Numbered from the stretch's first letter, positions 37,287 to 46,176 are shown. The stretch is 61,170 nt of DNA from Candidatus Thioglobus pontius (GCA_014384345.1 JACNGB010000026.1:1-61170); one strand, 5' to 3'. Numbers and translations are program-made. The notes: a model not told the origin generated them from the letters alone.

Positions 37287-37292
37287 ATTATA
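37287..37292 (-). promoter_or_regulatory. Extended -10 promoter for metK
   Basis: The minus strand reads TGTTATAAT, a perfect extended -10 element (TGnTATAAT). Transcription would begin a few bases before the riboswitch aptamer. There is no convincing -35, as is common with extended -10 promoters. Confidence 0.75.
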
Positions 37293-37316
37293 ACAAATAA
37301 ATTGACAAAGTGAGGT

Positions 37317-37982
37317 TCATTCCAAACTAATTTTTAGGGCAATACTACTGACGAATGGTGCACTCATTAAGCTCAAGATCAAAAACATGGCTAAAAAATA
37401 CAGTTGTCCGTCAATGGCTAAGCCAAATTGTGCTTGAGATACCGCACTTGAGGCAAAAATTAAAATAGGAATGTAGAGCGGTAAAATTAACAATGATAGC
37501 AGCATGCCAGAATTTTTAATACCAACAATGAGTGAGGCGCCAATGCTGCCAATTAAACTTAAACTGGGTGTGGCTAGTAGTAGGGTGATCATTAGCACCT
37601 TGATGCCTGCTTCATCTAGAAACAGAAAAACACCCAATAAAGGTGATAACAAAATAATAGGAATGCCGGTTAGTATCCAGTGTGCGGTAATTTTTGCCAA
37701 GATTAGCAAAGGCAACGAATGATGTGAACTAACCATTTGTTCTAAGACACCGTTTTCATAATCATGATGAAATAAAGCATTTAGAGATAATAGTACCGCT
37801 AACATGCTGGCCACCCAAATAATGCCTGAGGCAATTTGTGAGAGTGTGGCCGCTTCAGGGCTAATGGCCAGTGGAAATAGCGAGACAGAAATAATAAAAA
37901 ACAATAGCGGATTAAGTACGCTGGAAGGGTTTCTCAGTGCAACTCGAAGATCTCGACTTAAGGTTTTTAGGTAGATATTCAT
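37317..37982 (-). CDS. ccmB: Heme exporter protein CcmB
   Basis: A 221-residue, six-helix permease of the CcmAB ABC transporter used in system I cytochrome c maturation. The N-terminal LKTLSRDLRVALRNPSSVLNPLLFF and the VLEQMVSSHHSLPLL segment are typical. It overlaps ccmA by 4 nt. ccmC and later genes do not follow, so the system is split. Confidence 0.92.
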   Translation of the reverse strand: MNIYLKTLSRDLRVALRNPSSVLNPLLFFIISVSLFPLAISPEAATLSQIASGIIWVASMLAVLLSLNALFHHDYENGVLEQMVSSHHSLPLLILAKITAHWILTGIPIILLSPLLGVFLFLDEAGIKVLMITLLLATPSLSLIGSIGASLIVGIKNSGMLLSLLILPLYIPILIFASSAVSQAQFGLAIDGQLYFLAMFLILSLMSAPFVSSIALKISLE

Positions 37983-38581
37983 AAGGCTAGAATTTTTTGA
38001 TTAGCCAGTGCTGAATCTTGATGTGTAGTAAATAAACACAGCCCGCCATTAGCGCAATGTTGGGTAATTCTACTTTCAACAATCTCAACACCGAGCGGAT
38101 CAAGCGCGGTAAAGGGCTCATCGAGTAGCCAAATTTTAGCTTTAGACACAAACAGGCCTGCCAAAATAACGCGACGCTTTTGCCCAGCCGATAGATTAGC
38201 GCAATATTCATCTTCATAACCCTTAAGGCCGATATCGTTAAGTGCTTGAATCAGTTGATGTTGTTCGGTGGTTTTATTTAGCGCACTCAAATATTCAAGA
38301 TTTTCAAGACTACTTAACTCGCCACTTAGCGCCGCTTGATGACCTAGATAAAAAACCTCTTGTTGATAGCCGTCAGATTTAACCGGATGTTGGTCCCAAT
38401 TAACCTCTCCCTGTTCAGCGGTGCTAACACCCGCTAGAATTCTTAACAACGACGTTTTGCCACTGCCATTCGTGCCAGTAATGCGCAGGATGTCGCCAGC
38501 ATGAGCTTGAAAAGACAACTTGTCAAAGAGTTGGTTGTAACCTCTTTGACAGCTTAAATTGTGAATATTTAATGATGACAC
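37979..38581 (-). CDS. ccmA: Heme exporter ATP-binding protein CcmA
   Basis: A 200-residue ABC ATPase with Walker A GTNGSGKTSLLRIL, signature LSAGQKRRV and Walker B IWLLDEP. The small size and pairing with ccmB identify CcmA, which drives release of the haem chaperone CcmE. The start codon is GTG. It lies 13 nt downstream of bamE. Confidence 0.93.
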   Translation of the reverse strand: MSSLNIHNLSCQRGYNQLFDKLSFQAHAGDILRITGTNGSGKTSLLRILAGVSTAEQGEVNWDQHPVKSDGYQQEVFYLGHQAALSGELSSLENLEYLSALNKTTEQHQLIQALNDIGLKGYEDEYCANLSAGQKRRVILAGLFVSKAKIWLLDEPFTALDPLGVEIVESRITQHCANGGLCLFTTHQDSALANQKILAL

Positions 38582-38594
38582 AGTATATGGCTGG

Positions 38595-39374
38595 CTACCA
38601 AAATTTATACCAAGGTGATGGCTCGATTTCTTTGGATTTTTTAGCTTCTTCAGCCTTTTTAGCTTCTTCAGCCTTTTTAGCTTTTTCAGCCTGAATGGCC
38701 ATCTCTTTAGCTGCTTGCTGATCGGCTAGTTGTTGTTTGAGTTTGGCGGCTTGCGCTTTTTCTCGCTGTTTGGCTTTTGCTAATTCAGTCTTTTTTTTTA
38801 AAGCTTCTGCTGCCGCTTTTTCTTGGGCTAGTTTTTCAGCGGCTAATCGTTGTTGTTCGAGTGCTTTGGCCTGTGCTATTTTTTGTGCTTTAATTTTGGC
38901 TTGTTTAAGTGCTTCAATGGCGGCAGCTTCATCTGCTAATCGTTGGTCTTCTAAGGCTTTTTCTTTGTCAGTTAGTGCCGGCAAACTGCTAATGCCTGAC
39001 GTGTCAATATTGCTTAATTTTCCCTGGCTAAAGTCTAGCGTTAGGCGATAGCGAATGTCTTCTTTTTCATGCAGGGTGGAATGGTTAATATAATTCCATT
39101 GGTTGTTATGAAAAGAGTCAACAATACTTGGTGAGCCGATTAAATCTTGAACTTGCGCTTGAGACATGCCTAATTTTAATTGATTAATTTTAAAACGATC
39201 TAGCACCGAGCCTTGATGAATGTCGTCTTTGTATAGTGTTGGCAAAGATAGATCCGGCATAATATCAGGCATATCTGGCAGGCTTGGCATCTCAGGCAAA
39301 GTTGGCATAGAAGGGGTGCAAGCAGAGATAAACGGTAATGATAATGAGAATGCAATCAAAGTTAGTTTGTTCAT
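38595..39374 (-). CDS. bamE: BamE/SmpA lipoprotein with long coiled-coil tail
   Basis: Outer-membrane lipoprotein (signal ending PFISAC) of the Bam assembly machine. A proline-rich spacer follows, then the SmpA/OmlA domain (KLGMSQAQVQDLIGSPS near residue 71, RYRLTLDFSQGKL near 108). BamE proteins usually end soon after this domain, but here ~125 residues of Ala/Lys/Glu/Gln heptad-like coiled coil follow, ending in PSPWYKFW. It is divergent from fur, an arrangement conserved in many gammaproteobacteria. Confidence 0.83.
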   Translation of the reverse strand: MNKLTLIAFSLSLPFISACTPSMPTLPEMPSLPDMPDIMPDLSLPTLYKDDIHQGSVLDRFKINQLKLGMSQAQVQDLIGSPSIVDSFHNNQWNYINHSTLHEKEDIRYRLTLDFSQGKLSNIDTSGISSLPALTDKEKALEDQRLADEAAAIEALKQAKIKAQKIAQAKALEQQRLAAEKLAQEKAAAEALKKKTELAKAKQREKAQAAKLKQQLADQQAAKEMAIQAEKAKKAEEAKKAEEAKKSKEIEPSPWYKFW

Positions 39375-39437
39375 TTGTAATTAATTGATTAAAATAGTTA
39401 GGGATTATTTTTCTGATTTTACCTCAAGGATGTGAAT

Positions 39438-39845
39438 ATGGACGCTCAAGATTTAAAAACGGCAGGACTTAAAGTAACCCTACCTCGACTTAAAATTTTA
39501 GAAATATTAGAAACCAGTGAAAAACATCACCTAAGCGCAGAAGATATCTATCGTGCACTGGTTATGCAAGGTGAAGAAGTGGGCGTTGCCACGATTTATC
39601 GTGTACTAACTCAATTTGAAGAGGCGGGCATGATTAACAAGCTTAATTTTGATAATGGTCAGAGTGTGTACGAATTATCAAACACCGAGCATCATGATCA
39701 TTTGTTGTGCATTAAATGTGGAAAAATTGATGAATTTGCTGATGAAGTCATTGAGCAACACCAGCACGACATTGCTGCAAAACATGGTTATCAATTAACC
39801 GATCATTGTTTATATTTATACGGTCTATGTCAAAATTGCCAGTAA
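39438..39845 (+). CDS. fur: Ferric uptake regulator Fur
   Basis: A 136-residue Fur-family repressor with a winged-helix N-terminus (LKVTLPRLKILEIL, VATIYRVLTQFEEAG) and a metal domain (HHDHLLCIKCGKIDEF, then a C-terminal CxxC). The motif is closer to Fur than to Zur. The ATG at 39438 has AAGGA upstream; the track's GTG is 6 nt earlier. Fur boxes in front of feoA, fbpC and fbpA in this window are its expected targets. Confidence 0.92.
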   Translation: MDAQDLKTAGLKVTLPRLKILEILETSEKHHLSAEDIYRALVMQGEEVGVATIYRVLTQFEEAGMINKLNFDNGQSVYELSNTEHHDHLLCIKCGKIDEFADEVIEQHQHDIAAKHGYQLTDHCLYLYGLCQNCQ

Positions 39846-39859
39846 ACCCCTAGTTAACG

Positions 39860-40648
39860 ATGGAAGATTTTATTCTTAGGGCGCTGATTGCAGCGCTGGG
39901 AATTTCCGTTATCGCCGGTTCTCTGGGTTGTTTTGTTATCTGGAAGCGTATGAGCTATTTCTCGGAGTCTATTTCTCATTCAGCCTTATTAGGGGTTTCT
40001 TTAGGTTTGGCCAGTGGGCTGGGTATTCATGTGGGTTTGGTGGTGATTGGTGCAATATTTGCCGGGTTGATCGTGGTATTGCAACAACGCCAAATTCTAT
40101 CAAATGATGCTATTTTGGGTATTTTTTCTCATTTAGCTTTATCCTTGGGTATTGTGGTACTTAGCATTGTAAGTGGTACCAATACTGATTATTTTGCTTT
40201 GTTATTTGGCGATGTTTTATCAATCAATAATCAGGATATTGTATGGATTTACGCTGTTCTAGTTGTGGTGGTAGGGCTGTTATTAATTTTTTGGCAGCGG
40301 TTATTATTATTAACTTTAAATGAAGAATTGGCTGTTTCCCAGGGGCTTAATCGCACCAGATATCAGCTGCTATTTATGGGGATGATTGCATTAACAGTTT
40401 CAATTTCAGTGCAGGTTGTGGGCGTCTTGCTCATTACATCGTTGTTGATTATTCCACCTGCTGTGGCCAGAGTGTTTGCTCGTACGCCACATACCATGGC
40501 ATTTCAATCAATTATTGTTTCTATTGCTGCGGTATTAATGGGATTGAGCGCCTCTTTATTTTACGATTTAGCCACTGGGCCAATGATTGTTATTGCGTTA
40601 GGTGTGTTATTTGTCGCCTCACAACTATTCGTTAAAAAAATAGGCTAG
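39860..40648 (+). CDS. znuB: Zinc/manganese-type ABC permease (ZnuB-like)
   Basis: A 262-residue permease with about eight helices and family segments such as GCFVIWKRMSYFSESISHSALLG and VGVLLITSLLIIPPAVAR. The usual partners ZnuA and ZnuC are not adjacent. It starts 14 nt after fur, so the two are co-transcribed. Its stop codon lies at the edge of a displaced prfA 3'-end fragment. Confidence 0.85.
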   Translation: MEDFILRALIAALGISVIAGSLGCFVIWKRMSYFSESISHSALLGVSLGLASGLGIHVGLVVIGAIFAGLIVVLQQRQILSNDAILGIFSHLALSLGIVVLSIVSGTNTDYFALLFGDVLSINNQDIVWIYAVLVVVVGLLLIFWQRLLLLTLNEELAVSQGLNRTRYQLLFMGMIALTVSISVQVVGVLLITSLLIIPPAVARVFARTPHTMAFQSIIVSIAAVLMGLSASLFYDLATGPMIVIALGVLFVASQLFVKKIG

Positions 40649-40677
40649 CGCGTCATTTAGTTCTGTTATCTGGTTGG
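40644..40677 (-). pseudogene. Displaced prfA 3'-end fragment A
   Basis: On the minus strand this encodes [11 protein letters not shown], the last eleven residues of RF1 with one change. Most codon differences from the live prfA end are synonymous (AAT/AAC, GCG/GCA, CTA/CTC, GCC/GCT). It lacks the stop codon, because the fragment runs into the end of znuB. It looks like the oldest prfA end. Confidence 0.8.
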
Positions 40678-40679
40678 AC

Positions 40680-40779
40680 AAGGCAATGCCTTGCACCTAA
40701 AGAAGTGAATTAATCCTAGTAATCTTGAAACAACGGCTACGTGAGTTAAATTTAGTTAACGCTAGAAAGGCTTTGCCTT
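40680..40779. mobile_element. RAGGCAA palindromic element, type 1 (100 bp)
   Basis: Begins AAGGCAATGCCTT and ends AAGGCTTTGCCTT, so the termini can pair as AAGGCAA/TTGCCTT plus CCTT/AAGG. The interior is AT-rich and non-coding. An identical copy occupies 40834-40933 in the second tandem unit. Confidence 0.75.
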
Positions 40780-40793
40780 AGTAGAAATAGGTT

Positions 40794-40831
40794 TTAAGCG
40801 AGTGCGTCGTTTAGCTCTGTTAGTTGGTTGG
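40794..40831 (-). pseudogene. Displaced prfA 3'-end fragment B
   Basis: Encodes [11 protein letters not shown] plus TAA, directly abutting the type 1 element. It is identical to the corresponding part of fragment C because of the tandem duplication. Confidence 0.85.
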
Positions 40832-40947
40832 ACAAGGCAATGCCTTGCACCTAAAGAAGTGAATTAATCCTAGTAATCTTGAAACAACGGCTACGTGAGT
40901 TAAATTTAGTTAACGCTAGAAAGGCTTTGCCTTAGTAGAAATAGGTT

Positions 40948-40995
40948 TTAAGCGAGTGCGTCGTTTAGCTCTGTTAGTTGGTTGGTTTGTTGTTT
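40948..40995 (-). pseudogene. Displaced prfA 3'-end fragment C
   Basis: Encodes [14 protein letters not shown] plus TAA. It differs from the live gene end by two synonymous changes (CAG/CAA and GAA/GAG) plus a change at its outermost base. The fragment abuts the type 2 element. Confidence 0.88.
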
Positions 40996-40997
40996 GT

Positions 40998-41087
40998 AAG
41001 GCAATTCCTCACGTTGGCAAAATACTGATTAACGCACAAGAAATCAATACTTTTGTCAAAGGCAGTAAGTTCGGGAGGTTTTGCCTT
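40998..41087. mobile_element. RAGGCAA palindromic element, type 2 (90 bp), at prfA
   Basis: Begins AAGGCAATTCCTCA and ends AAGTTCGGGAGGTTTTGCCT(T). Both ends are shared with the element at ruvC, while the middle differs. The terminal pair is A..T here and G..C at ruvC, a compensatory change. Confidence 0.85.
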
Positions 41088-41109
41088 GATCGAAATATCT
41101 GTTAATGAT

Positions 41110-42201
41110 TTAAGCGAGTGCGTCGTTTAGTTCTGTTAGCTGGTTGGTTTGTTGTTCAACAATTAAAGGCTCAATAATTGCTTCTAAATCACCTTCCATA
41201 ATTTCAGCTAATTTGTACAAGGTTAGATTGATGCGGTGATCGGTAATACGACCTTGTGGGTAGTTATAGGTGCGAATGCGCTGAGAACGATCACCACTAC
41301 CAACTAATTCTTTACGGGCAGAGGCCTGCTCTTTTTGCTGAACTTGTTGCTGCGCATCTAAAATTCTAGATGCCAAAACTGACATAGCCTGTGCTTTGTT
41401 CTTATGCTGAGAGCGGCCATCTTGACACTCTACCACCGTGCCAGTTGGGATGTGGGTAACACGCACAGCCGAGTCGGTTTTGTTAACGTGCTGACCACCA
41501 GCACCACTCGCTCTAAACGTATCAACGCGCACATCGTTCATGTTAATGTCAATTTCTTCAATGTTTTCAACTTCTGGCATAATGGCAACCGTGCAGGCAG
41601 ACGTGTGAACGCGTCCTTGACTTTCTGTTTCTGGTACGCGTTGTACACGATGAGCACCAGATTCAAATTTAAGTTTTGAATAAACATCAGTGCCACCGAT
41701 GCGAGCAATAATTTCTTTGTAGCCACCATGATCACCCACATTTGAGCTCATGATTTCCATTTGCCATTTTTGTTTTTCACAATAGCGCGAGTACATCCTA
41801 AATAGGTCGCCTGAAAAAATAGAGGCTTCATCGCCGCCGGTTCCCGCACGAATTTCAATAATAATATTTCTTGAGTCGTTAGGATCTTTAGGGAGTAAAG
41901 ATTTTTTTAATTCTAAATCAAGACGCTCTAAGTTTTCTTTGGCTTCGTTAATTTCATCCTTGGCCATGGCTTTAATTTCAGCGTCATCTTCCTCTAACAT
42001 GAGTTTAGCGTCTGCTAGATTTTGCTCTGTGGCCAAATACTCTTGATACTGTTCATTAACTGGAGTGAGCTGTGAATGCTCGATAGATAATTCTCGAAAA
42101 CGTTTAGCATCGCTTGCTACCGCAGGGTCACTTAGCATGGCGCCAACTTCTTCTAGGCGCATGGACATTTGTTCTAATTTAGCAAGAATTGATTCGTTCA
42201 T
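41110..42201 (-). CDS. prfA: Peptide chain release factor 1
   Basis: RF1 recognising UAA and UAG. The catalytic GGQ is in [18 protein letters not shown] near residue 230, and [15 protein letters not shown] follows. Length 363 is normal. It overlaps hemA by 1 nt, as in many gammaproteobacteria. Its last ~15 codons exist in three more copies downstream, separated by small elements; the live end therefore appears to be a replacement. Confidence 0.95.
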   Translation of the reverse strand: MNESILAKLEQMSMRLEEVGAMLSDPAVASDAKRFRELSIEHSQLTPVNEQYQEYLATEQNLADAKLMLEEDDAEIKAMAKDEINEAKENLERLDLELKKSLLPKDPNDSRNIIIEIRAGTGGDEASIFSGDLFRMYSRYCEKQKWQMEIMSSNVGDHGGYKEIIARIGGTDVYSKLKFESGAHRVQRVPETESQGRVHTSACTVAIMPEVENIEEIDINMNDVRVDTFRASGAGGQHVNKTDSAVRVTHIPTGTVVECQDGRSQHKNKAQAMSVLASRILDAQQQVQQKEQASARKELVGSGDRSQRIRTYNYPQGRITDHRINLTLYKLAEIMEGDLEAIIEPLIVEQQTNQLTELNDALA

Positions 42202-43451
42202 TATTTTTTAATGTTAGGAACACAGCCTTCACATTGAGATAAATCTGAATGATCAGCCTGCTTAATGTTTTTAAAAGTAGTGTGTAGTATTTTATTGGTT
42301 AGTTGATCGGCTAATTTTTTAATAATTTGCTCACCATCACCGCCATTGTTAAAGCGTTTAATCGCATCTAAAACCACTTCATCTTTAATCTGATTGGCAC
42401 TGGTTCGGTAGCTTTGAACCAATTGTTCATTTGGCAATACCGCAAGCCATTGGTTAAATACTTGAGCCTGCTTGATGATAATTTCTTGTGCCAAGACTTT
42501 TTCTTTTTCACGCGAATCAACATTGTCACTGACCACTTGCTCCAGATCGTCAATGGTGTAGAGATACACGTCATCTAATTGACCAACTTCCGGCTCAATG
42601 TCGCGTGGAATGGCAATATCAAGCATAAACATTGGCTTGTGTTTGCGTTGCTTAAGGGCGCTTTCAATTAGGCCTTTGCCAATAATAGGTACAGAAGCCG
42701 CTGTTGAAGAAATGATAATATCTGCTTGATCAATTATTGAAGAAAACTGCTTTAAGCTGACTGATTGAGCGTTATATTGTTCGGCAATTTTTTGTGCATT
42801 TTCAAGGGTTCTATTGGCTACAATCATATTACGAACACCTTTTTGATGTAAGTGTTGAGCGCACAATTCAATCATTTCACCTGCACCAATTAATAAAACT
42901 GTTTGCTCAGACAAATCAGTAAAGATTTTTTCACTTAGTTTAACGGCGCAATAAGCAATAGATACGGGCGATGAGCCAATTTGCGTGTCGGTACGTACTT
43001 TTTTGGCTGTTGAAAAAGCATGTTGGAATAATTTTTCTAATTTTTTATCAAGTGTTCCAGCTTGTTTGCCAGCGTGATAGGCATCTTTAAGCTGGCCAAG
43101 AATTTGAGGCTCGCCCAACACTAAAGAATCCAAACCGCAAGCAACGTTGCAAATATGTTCTAGCGCTTTATCATCTTCAAAATAAACCAAATAAGGGTCA
43201 ATCTCTGCTCGATTAATATTGTGCGTTTGAGACAAGTAATCGCTAAGTATCTCTTGTGGATTGCCAGTTTCAATAACGGCGTAGATCTCCGAGCGATTGC
43301 AAGTTGACAAGATCACACAAGCAGCAACGCCTGGAAGTTTGTTGAGTTTTTGTAGTTCGTCGGTTAATTGGTTTGGTGCAAATGCGACACGCTCACGCAC
43401 CGCAACCGGTGCTTGTGCATGATTAACACTTAAAATAGCAATGCGTGACAT
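42201..43451 (-). CDS. hemA: Glutamyl-tRNA reductase
   Basis: First committed step of tetrapyrrole synthesis by the C5 route. The catalytic cysteine lies in [12 protein letters not shown] near residue 50, [20 protein letters not shown] follows, then the NADPH motif [14 protein letters not shown] take the ATG at 43451 ([11 protein letters not shown]) over the track's TTG. It is divergent from lolB and co-transcribed with prfA. Confidence 0.94.
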   Translation of the reverse strand: MSRIAILSVNHAQAPVAVRERVAFAPNQLTDELQKLNKLPGVAACVILSTCNRSEIYAVIETGNPQEILSDYLSQTHNINRAEIDPYLVYFEDDKALEHICNVACGLDSLVLGEPQILGQLKDAYHAGKQAGTLDKKLEKLFQHAFSTAKKVRTDTQIGSSPVSIAYCAVKLSEKIFTDLSEQTVLLIGAGEMIELCAQHLHQKGVRNMIVANRTLENAQKIAEQYNAQSVSLKQFSSIIDQADIIISSTAASVPIIGKGLIESALKQRKHKPMFMLDIAIPRDIEPEVGQLDDVYLYTIDDLEQVVSDNVDSREKEKVLAQEIIIKQAQVFNQWLAVLPNEQLVQSYRTSANQIKDEVVLDAIKRFNNGGDGEQIIKKLADQLTNKILHTTFKNIKQADHSDLSQCEGCVPNIKK

Positions 43452-43549
43452 AAACCCAAATGACAATGACAAATAAGCGCTTAATTATACCCAAATCAAG
43501 GTTTTTAGGTATTTGCTATTAGTATGTCAATGTTAGAATAGCGCACTTA

Positions 43550-44053
43550 ATGAAAACACTACTATCACTGCTTCTTTTGTTGCTGTCGAGCTGTTCCACG
43601 CTACCTGTACAGCAATCAAAAACAACACTGATTGACCCTCAAGGCAATTGGCAGGTTAACGGTAGACTATCTGCAATTGTTGATAACAAGGTGCAACAAT
43701 CGAGTTTTGATCTTAAATTTAGCGGCAAAGATTTTGACTTAACCCTCATGGCTGCTCTAGGAATGGGGCAGATAAATTTGGTTTCAAGTGCGTCAAAATT
43801 AAGGGTTGATGGCCAGTTAACTCAATTGAGTTTAAGTCAATTAATGACACAAGAGTTAGGTTGGCATTTTCCTATTGAGCAATTAAGATATATTATTTTT
43901 GAGCAGCAGTTATTGGGTAGAAGCCTTTGGCAATTGCAGGTTGTTAAGCTTGCGCCGGGTCAACCGACCAAAGTGACAAAAATAGCCAAACTAAAGCATT
44001 TAACCAAGCCTATTAAAATCAAGCTATTGTTCCAAGAAATTCTGCCCAATTAA
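43550..44053 (+). CDS. lolB: Outer-membrane lipoprotein LolB-like
   Basis: A short lipoprotein (signal ending LLLLSSC) of 167 residues with NWQVNGRLSAIVDNKVQQSSFDL, the LolB N-terminal strand. Placement beside hemA matches lolB in gammaproteobacteria. At 167 residues it is shorter than E. coli LolB, and the C-terminal region is poorly conserved, so the call rests on context and the N-terminal motif. Confidence 0.75.
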   Translation: MKTLLSLLLLLLSSCSTLPVQQSKTTLIDPQGNWQVNGRLSAIVDNKVQQSSFDLKFSGKDFDLTLMAALGMGQINLVSSASKLRVDGQLTQLSLSQLMTQELGWHFPIEQLRYIIFEQQLLGRSLWQLQVVKLAPGQPTKVTKIAKLKHLTKPIKIKLLFQEILPN

Positions 44054-44086
44054 AGTTAAAATGATTAAAAAATTCCTTAAATCAAG

Positions 44087-45115
44087 ATGATAGAAGAAGA
44101 TTCCTTAGTAGCAGGACAAGATCAAGGCGGCGAAGATATTGTTATGACCTCTGTGCGCCCAGACAGCTTGTCAGAATATATTGGTCAAGATGATGTCAAG
44201 TCACAAATGGCACTGTTTATTCAGGCGGCAAAAAAGCGTCAAGACGCGCTTGATCACTGTCTAATTTACGGACCACCAGGATTGGGAAAAACCACTTTGG
44301 CCAATGTTATTGCTAATCAGATGGGCGCAGGGTTTAAGCAAACTTCAGGCCCGGTAATGGAACGTTCAGGTGATTTGGCAGCAATTTTGACCAAATTAGA
44401 GCCCTACGATGTTTTATTTATTGATGAAATTCATCGTCTTAATCCAGTGGTTGAAGAAATTCTATATCCAGCATTGGAAGATTTTAAATTAGACATTATG
44501 GTGGGCGAAGGTGTAGCGGCACACTCTGTGCAGCTTGATTTGCCACCTTTTACCTTAATTGGCGCAACAACGCGTGCCGGCATGCTAACGTCACCTTTAC
44601 GGGATCGTTTCGGCATTGTTCAACGCCTTGAATTTTATAATCATCAAGATCTGCAAAAAATTGTTCAGCGTTCTGCCAATATATTGGCCATTGAAATAGA
44701 GCCGAGTGGTGCATTAGAAATTGCTAAGCGCTCGCGAGGCACTCCTAGAATTGCTAATCGATTATTGCGTCGTGTGCGCGATTTTGCTGATGTTAAAACG
44801 CACGGCATTATCCATCAACAAATTGCTAATGAGGCCTTAAGTACGCTTAAGGTGGATGAGGCGGGTCTTGAGCAATTGGATAGGGATTATCTTTCAATTA
44901 TGACGACTAAATTTGCCGGTGGCCCCGTTGGTCTTGATACCTTAGCAACTGCCATTGGTGAAGAGCGCGGCACGTTAGAAGATATGGTTGAACCTTATTT
45001 AATTCAACAAGGGTTTATCCATCGAACGCCTCGAGGTCGAAGTGCGACTAATTTGACTTATCAACATTTAGGTCTATCTACACCCTCTAATCATCAAGAC
45101 TTATTTAATGAGTAA
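44087..45115 (+). CDS. ruvB: Holliday junction helicase RuvB
   Basis: AAA+ motor for branch migration. [18 protein letters not shown], Walker [15 protein letters not shown] near residue 63 and Walker [12 protein letters not shown] near 107 are clear, and a C-terminal winged helix is present. Length 342 is normal. ruvA is absent here and ruvC lies 9 kb away. The stop overlaps the ybgC start (ATGAGTAA). Confidence 0.96.
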   Translation: MIEEDSLVAGQDQGGEDIVMTSVRPDSLSEYIGQDDVKSQMALFIQAAKKRQDALDHCLIYGPPGLGKTTLANVIANQMGAGFKQTSGPVMERSGDLAAILTKLEPYDVLFIDEIHRLNPVVEEILYPALEDFKLDIMVGEGVAAHSVQLDLPPFTLIGATTRAGMLTSPLRDRFGIVQRLEFYNHQDLQKIVQRSANILAIEIEPSGALEIAKRSRGTPRIANRLLRRVRDFADVKTHGIIHQQIANEALSTLKVDEAGLEQLDRDYLSIMTTKFAGGPVGLDTLATAIGEERGTLEDMVEPYLIQQGFIHRTPRGRSATNLTYQHLGLSTPSNHQDLFNE

Positions 45116-45506
45116 TTTAAAAGTTCGGGTTTATTATGAAGATACCGACAGCGGTGGCGTTGTTTATTATGCAAATTATTTAAAATTTGTTGAGCGCGGA
45201 CGTAGTGAGCTGCTGCGTGATTTAGGCTTTGAACAAGATCAATTAATCAAACATCAAAATATTATTTTTGCCGTAAGATCTGTACAAGCGGATTACCTTG
45301 CACCAGCCCGATTTAATGATTTACTCAATGTTGATACACAGGTTAAAGAAGTGCGTAAAGCTAGCTTGATTTTTTCACAGAAAATAATGGATCTAGAGCA
45401 AAATAAGGTATTATTTAAAGCACAAATTACCGTTGCTTGTTTGAATGCGCAAAATTTTAAACCTTGCGCTATGCCAGGCGACATTCTGGAGAAATTAAAT
45501 GGATAG
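45108..45506 (+). CDS. ybgC: Acyl-CoA thioesterase YbgC
   Basis: A 132-residue hot-dog thioesterase of the Tol-Pal locus. [21 protein letters not shown] at the N-terminus carries the catalytic aspartate and GGVVYYANY motif. It sits between ruvB and tolQ, the usual order, and overlaps both. Confidence 0.93.
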   Translation: MSNLKVRVYYEDTDSGGVVYYANYLKFVERGRSELLRDLGFEQDQLIKHQNIIFAVRSVQADYLAPARFNDLLNVDTQVKEVRKASLIFSQKIMDLEQNKVLFKAQITVACLNAQNFKPCAMPGDILEKLNG

Positions 45507-46167
45507 TAGTTTATCAATTTTTAGTCTAATTATTAGCGCAGGTTTTGTGGTGCAGATGGTGATGCTAGTCTTGGTGTTAATGAGTATTTATTCTTGGACA
45601 ATTATCATGTCCAAGAAGAAGGCGTTAATGGATGCTGATAAAGATGTTAAGCGTTTTCATAATAATTTTTTAACCGATACTGATCTCTCTTTGTTACATG
45701 GCCAAATTCCAGAGCAAGTGTCAAATCGCACGCCAATGGAGCATATTTTTGGTGCGGGTTATGGTGAGTTTACACATTCAACTTCTGCCTCAAACCAAGC
45801 ATTAGTGCTTAATTCTGAGCGTGCTTACCGCTCTATGAATACGGCTGTTAATAATGAAGTTGATCGACTTGATCATGGATTAAGCGCACTGGCTATGATT
45901 GCTTCTTCAAGCCCTTATATTGGTTTATTTGGTACGGTCTGGGGAATTATGCATTCTTTTATCGGCTTGGCATCGGTCAAGCAAGCAACCATTGCCATTG
46001 TTGCACCAGGCATTGCAGAGGCCTTGATTGCAACGGCGTTTGGTTTGTTTGCTGCGATTCCGGCAACCATTGCTTACAATCGACTCATCACTCAAGTAGG
46101 TGAAATTAACAACAAATACACCTCGTTTGTTGAAGAGCTGTTTGTTACTTTCCAAAGACAGAAATAA
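45499..46167 (+). CDS. tolQ: Tol-Pal system protein TolQ
   Basis: Proton-channel subunit of the TolQRA motor with three membrane helices. The conserved segment ASSSPYIGLFGTVWGIMHSF and the third helix ATAFGLFAAIPATIAYN identify it. It drives outer-membrane constriction during division. It overlaps ybgC by 8 nt. Confidence 0.94.
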   Translation: MDSSLSIFSLIISAGFVVQMVMLVLVLMSIYSWTIIMSKKKALMDADKDVKRFHNNFLTDTDLSLLHGQIPEQVSNRTPMEHIFGAGYGEFTHSTSASNQALVLNSERAYRSMNTAVNNEVDRLDHGLSALAMIASSSPYIGLFGTVWGIMHSFIGLASVKQATIAIVAPGIAEALIATAFGLFAAIPATIAYNRLITQVGEINNKYTSFVEELFVTFQRQK

Positions 46168-46176
46168 CCCAACTCA

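Larger units (their letters stand above)
40678..40985. repeat. Two identical 154-bp tandem units between znuB and prfA
   Basis: 40678-40831 and 40832-40985 match base for base by eye. Each unit holds a 100-bp palindromic element followed by ~16 bp of spacer and a prfA 3'-end fragment. Perfect identity indicates a recent duplication. No ORF of note. Confidence 0.95.

Noticed and set aside
38737-39051. Plus-strand ORF of 104 residues
   Set aside because: Antisense shadow of the BamE coiled-coil region, with no ribosome site and a biased composition caused by the opposite strand.
40649-41109. Integron-like attC sites or a CRISPR-like repeat array
   Set aside because: The repeats are two long 154-bp units rather than short repeats with unique spacers. 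The palindromes lack the attC core pattern, there are no cassette ORFs, and the duplicated segments are clearly prfA coding ends.
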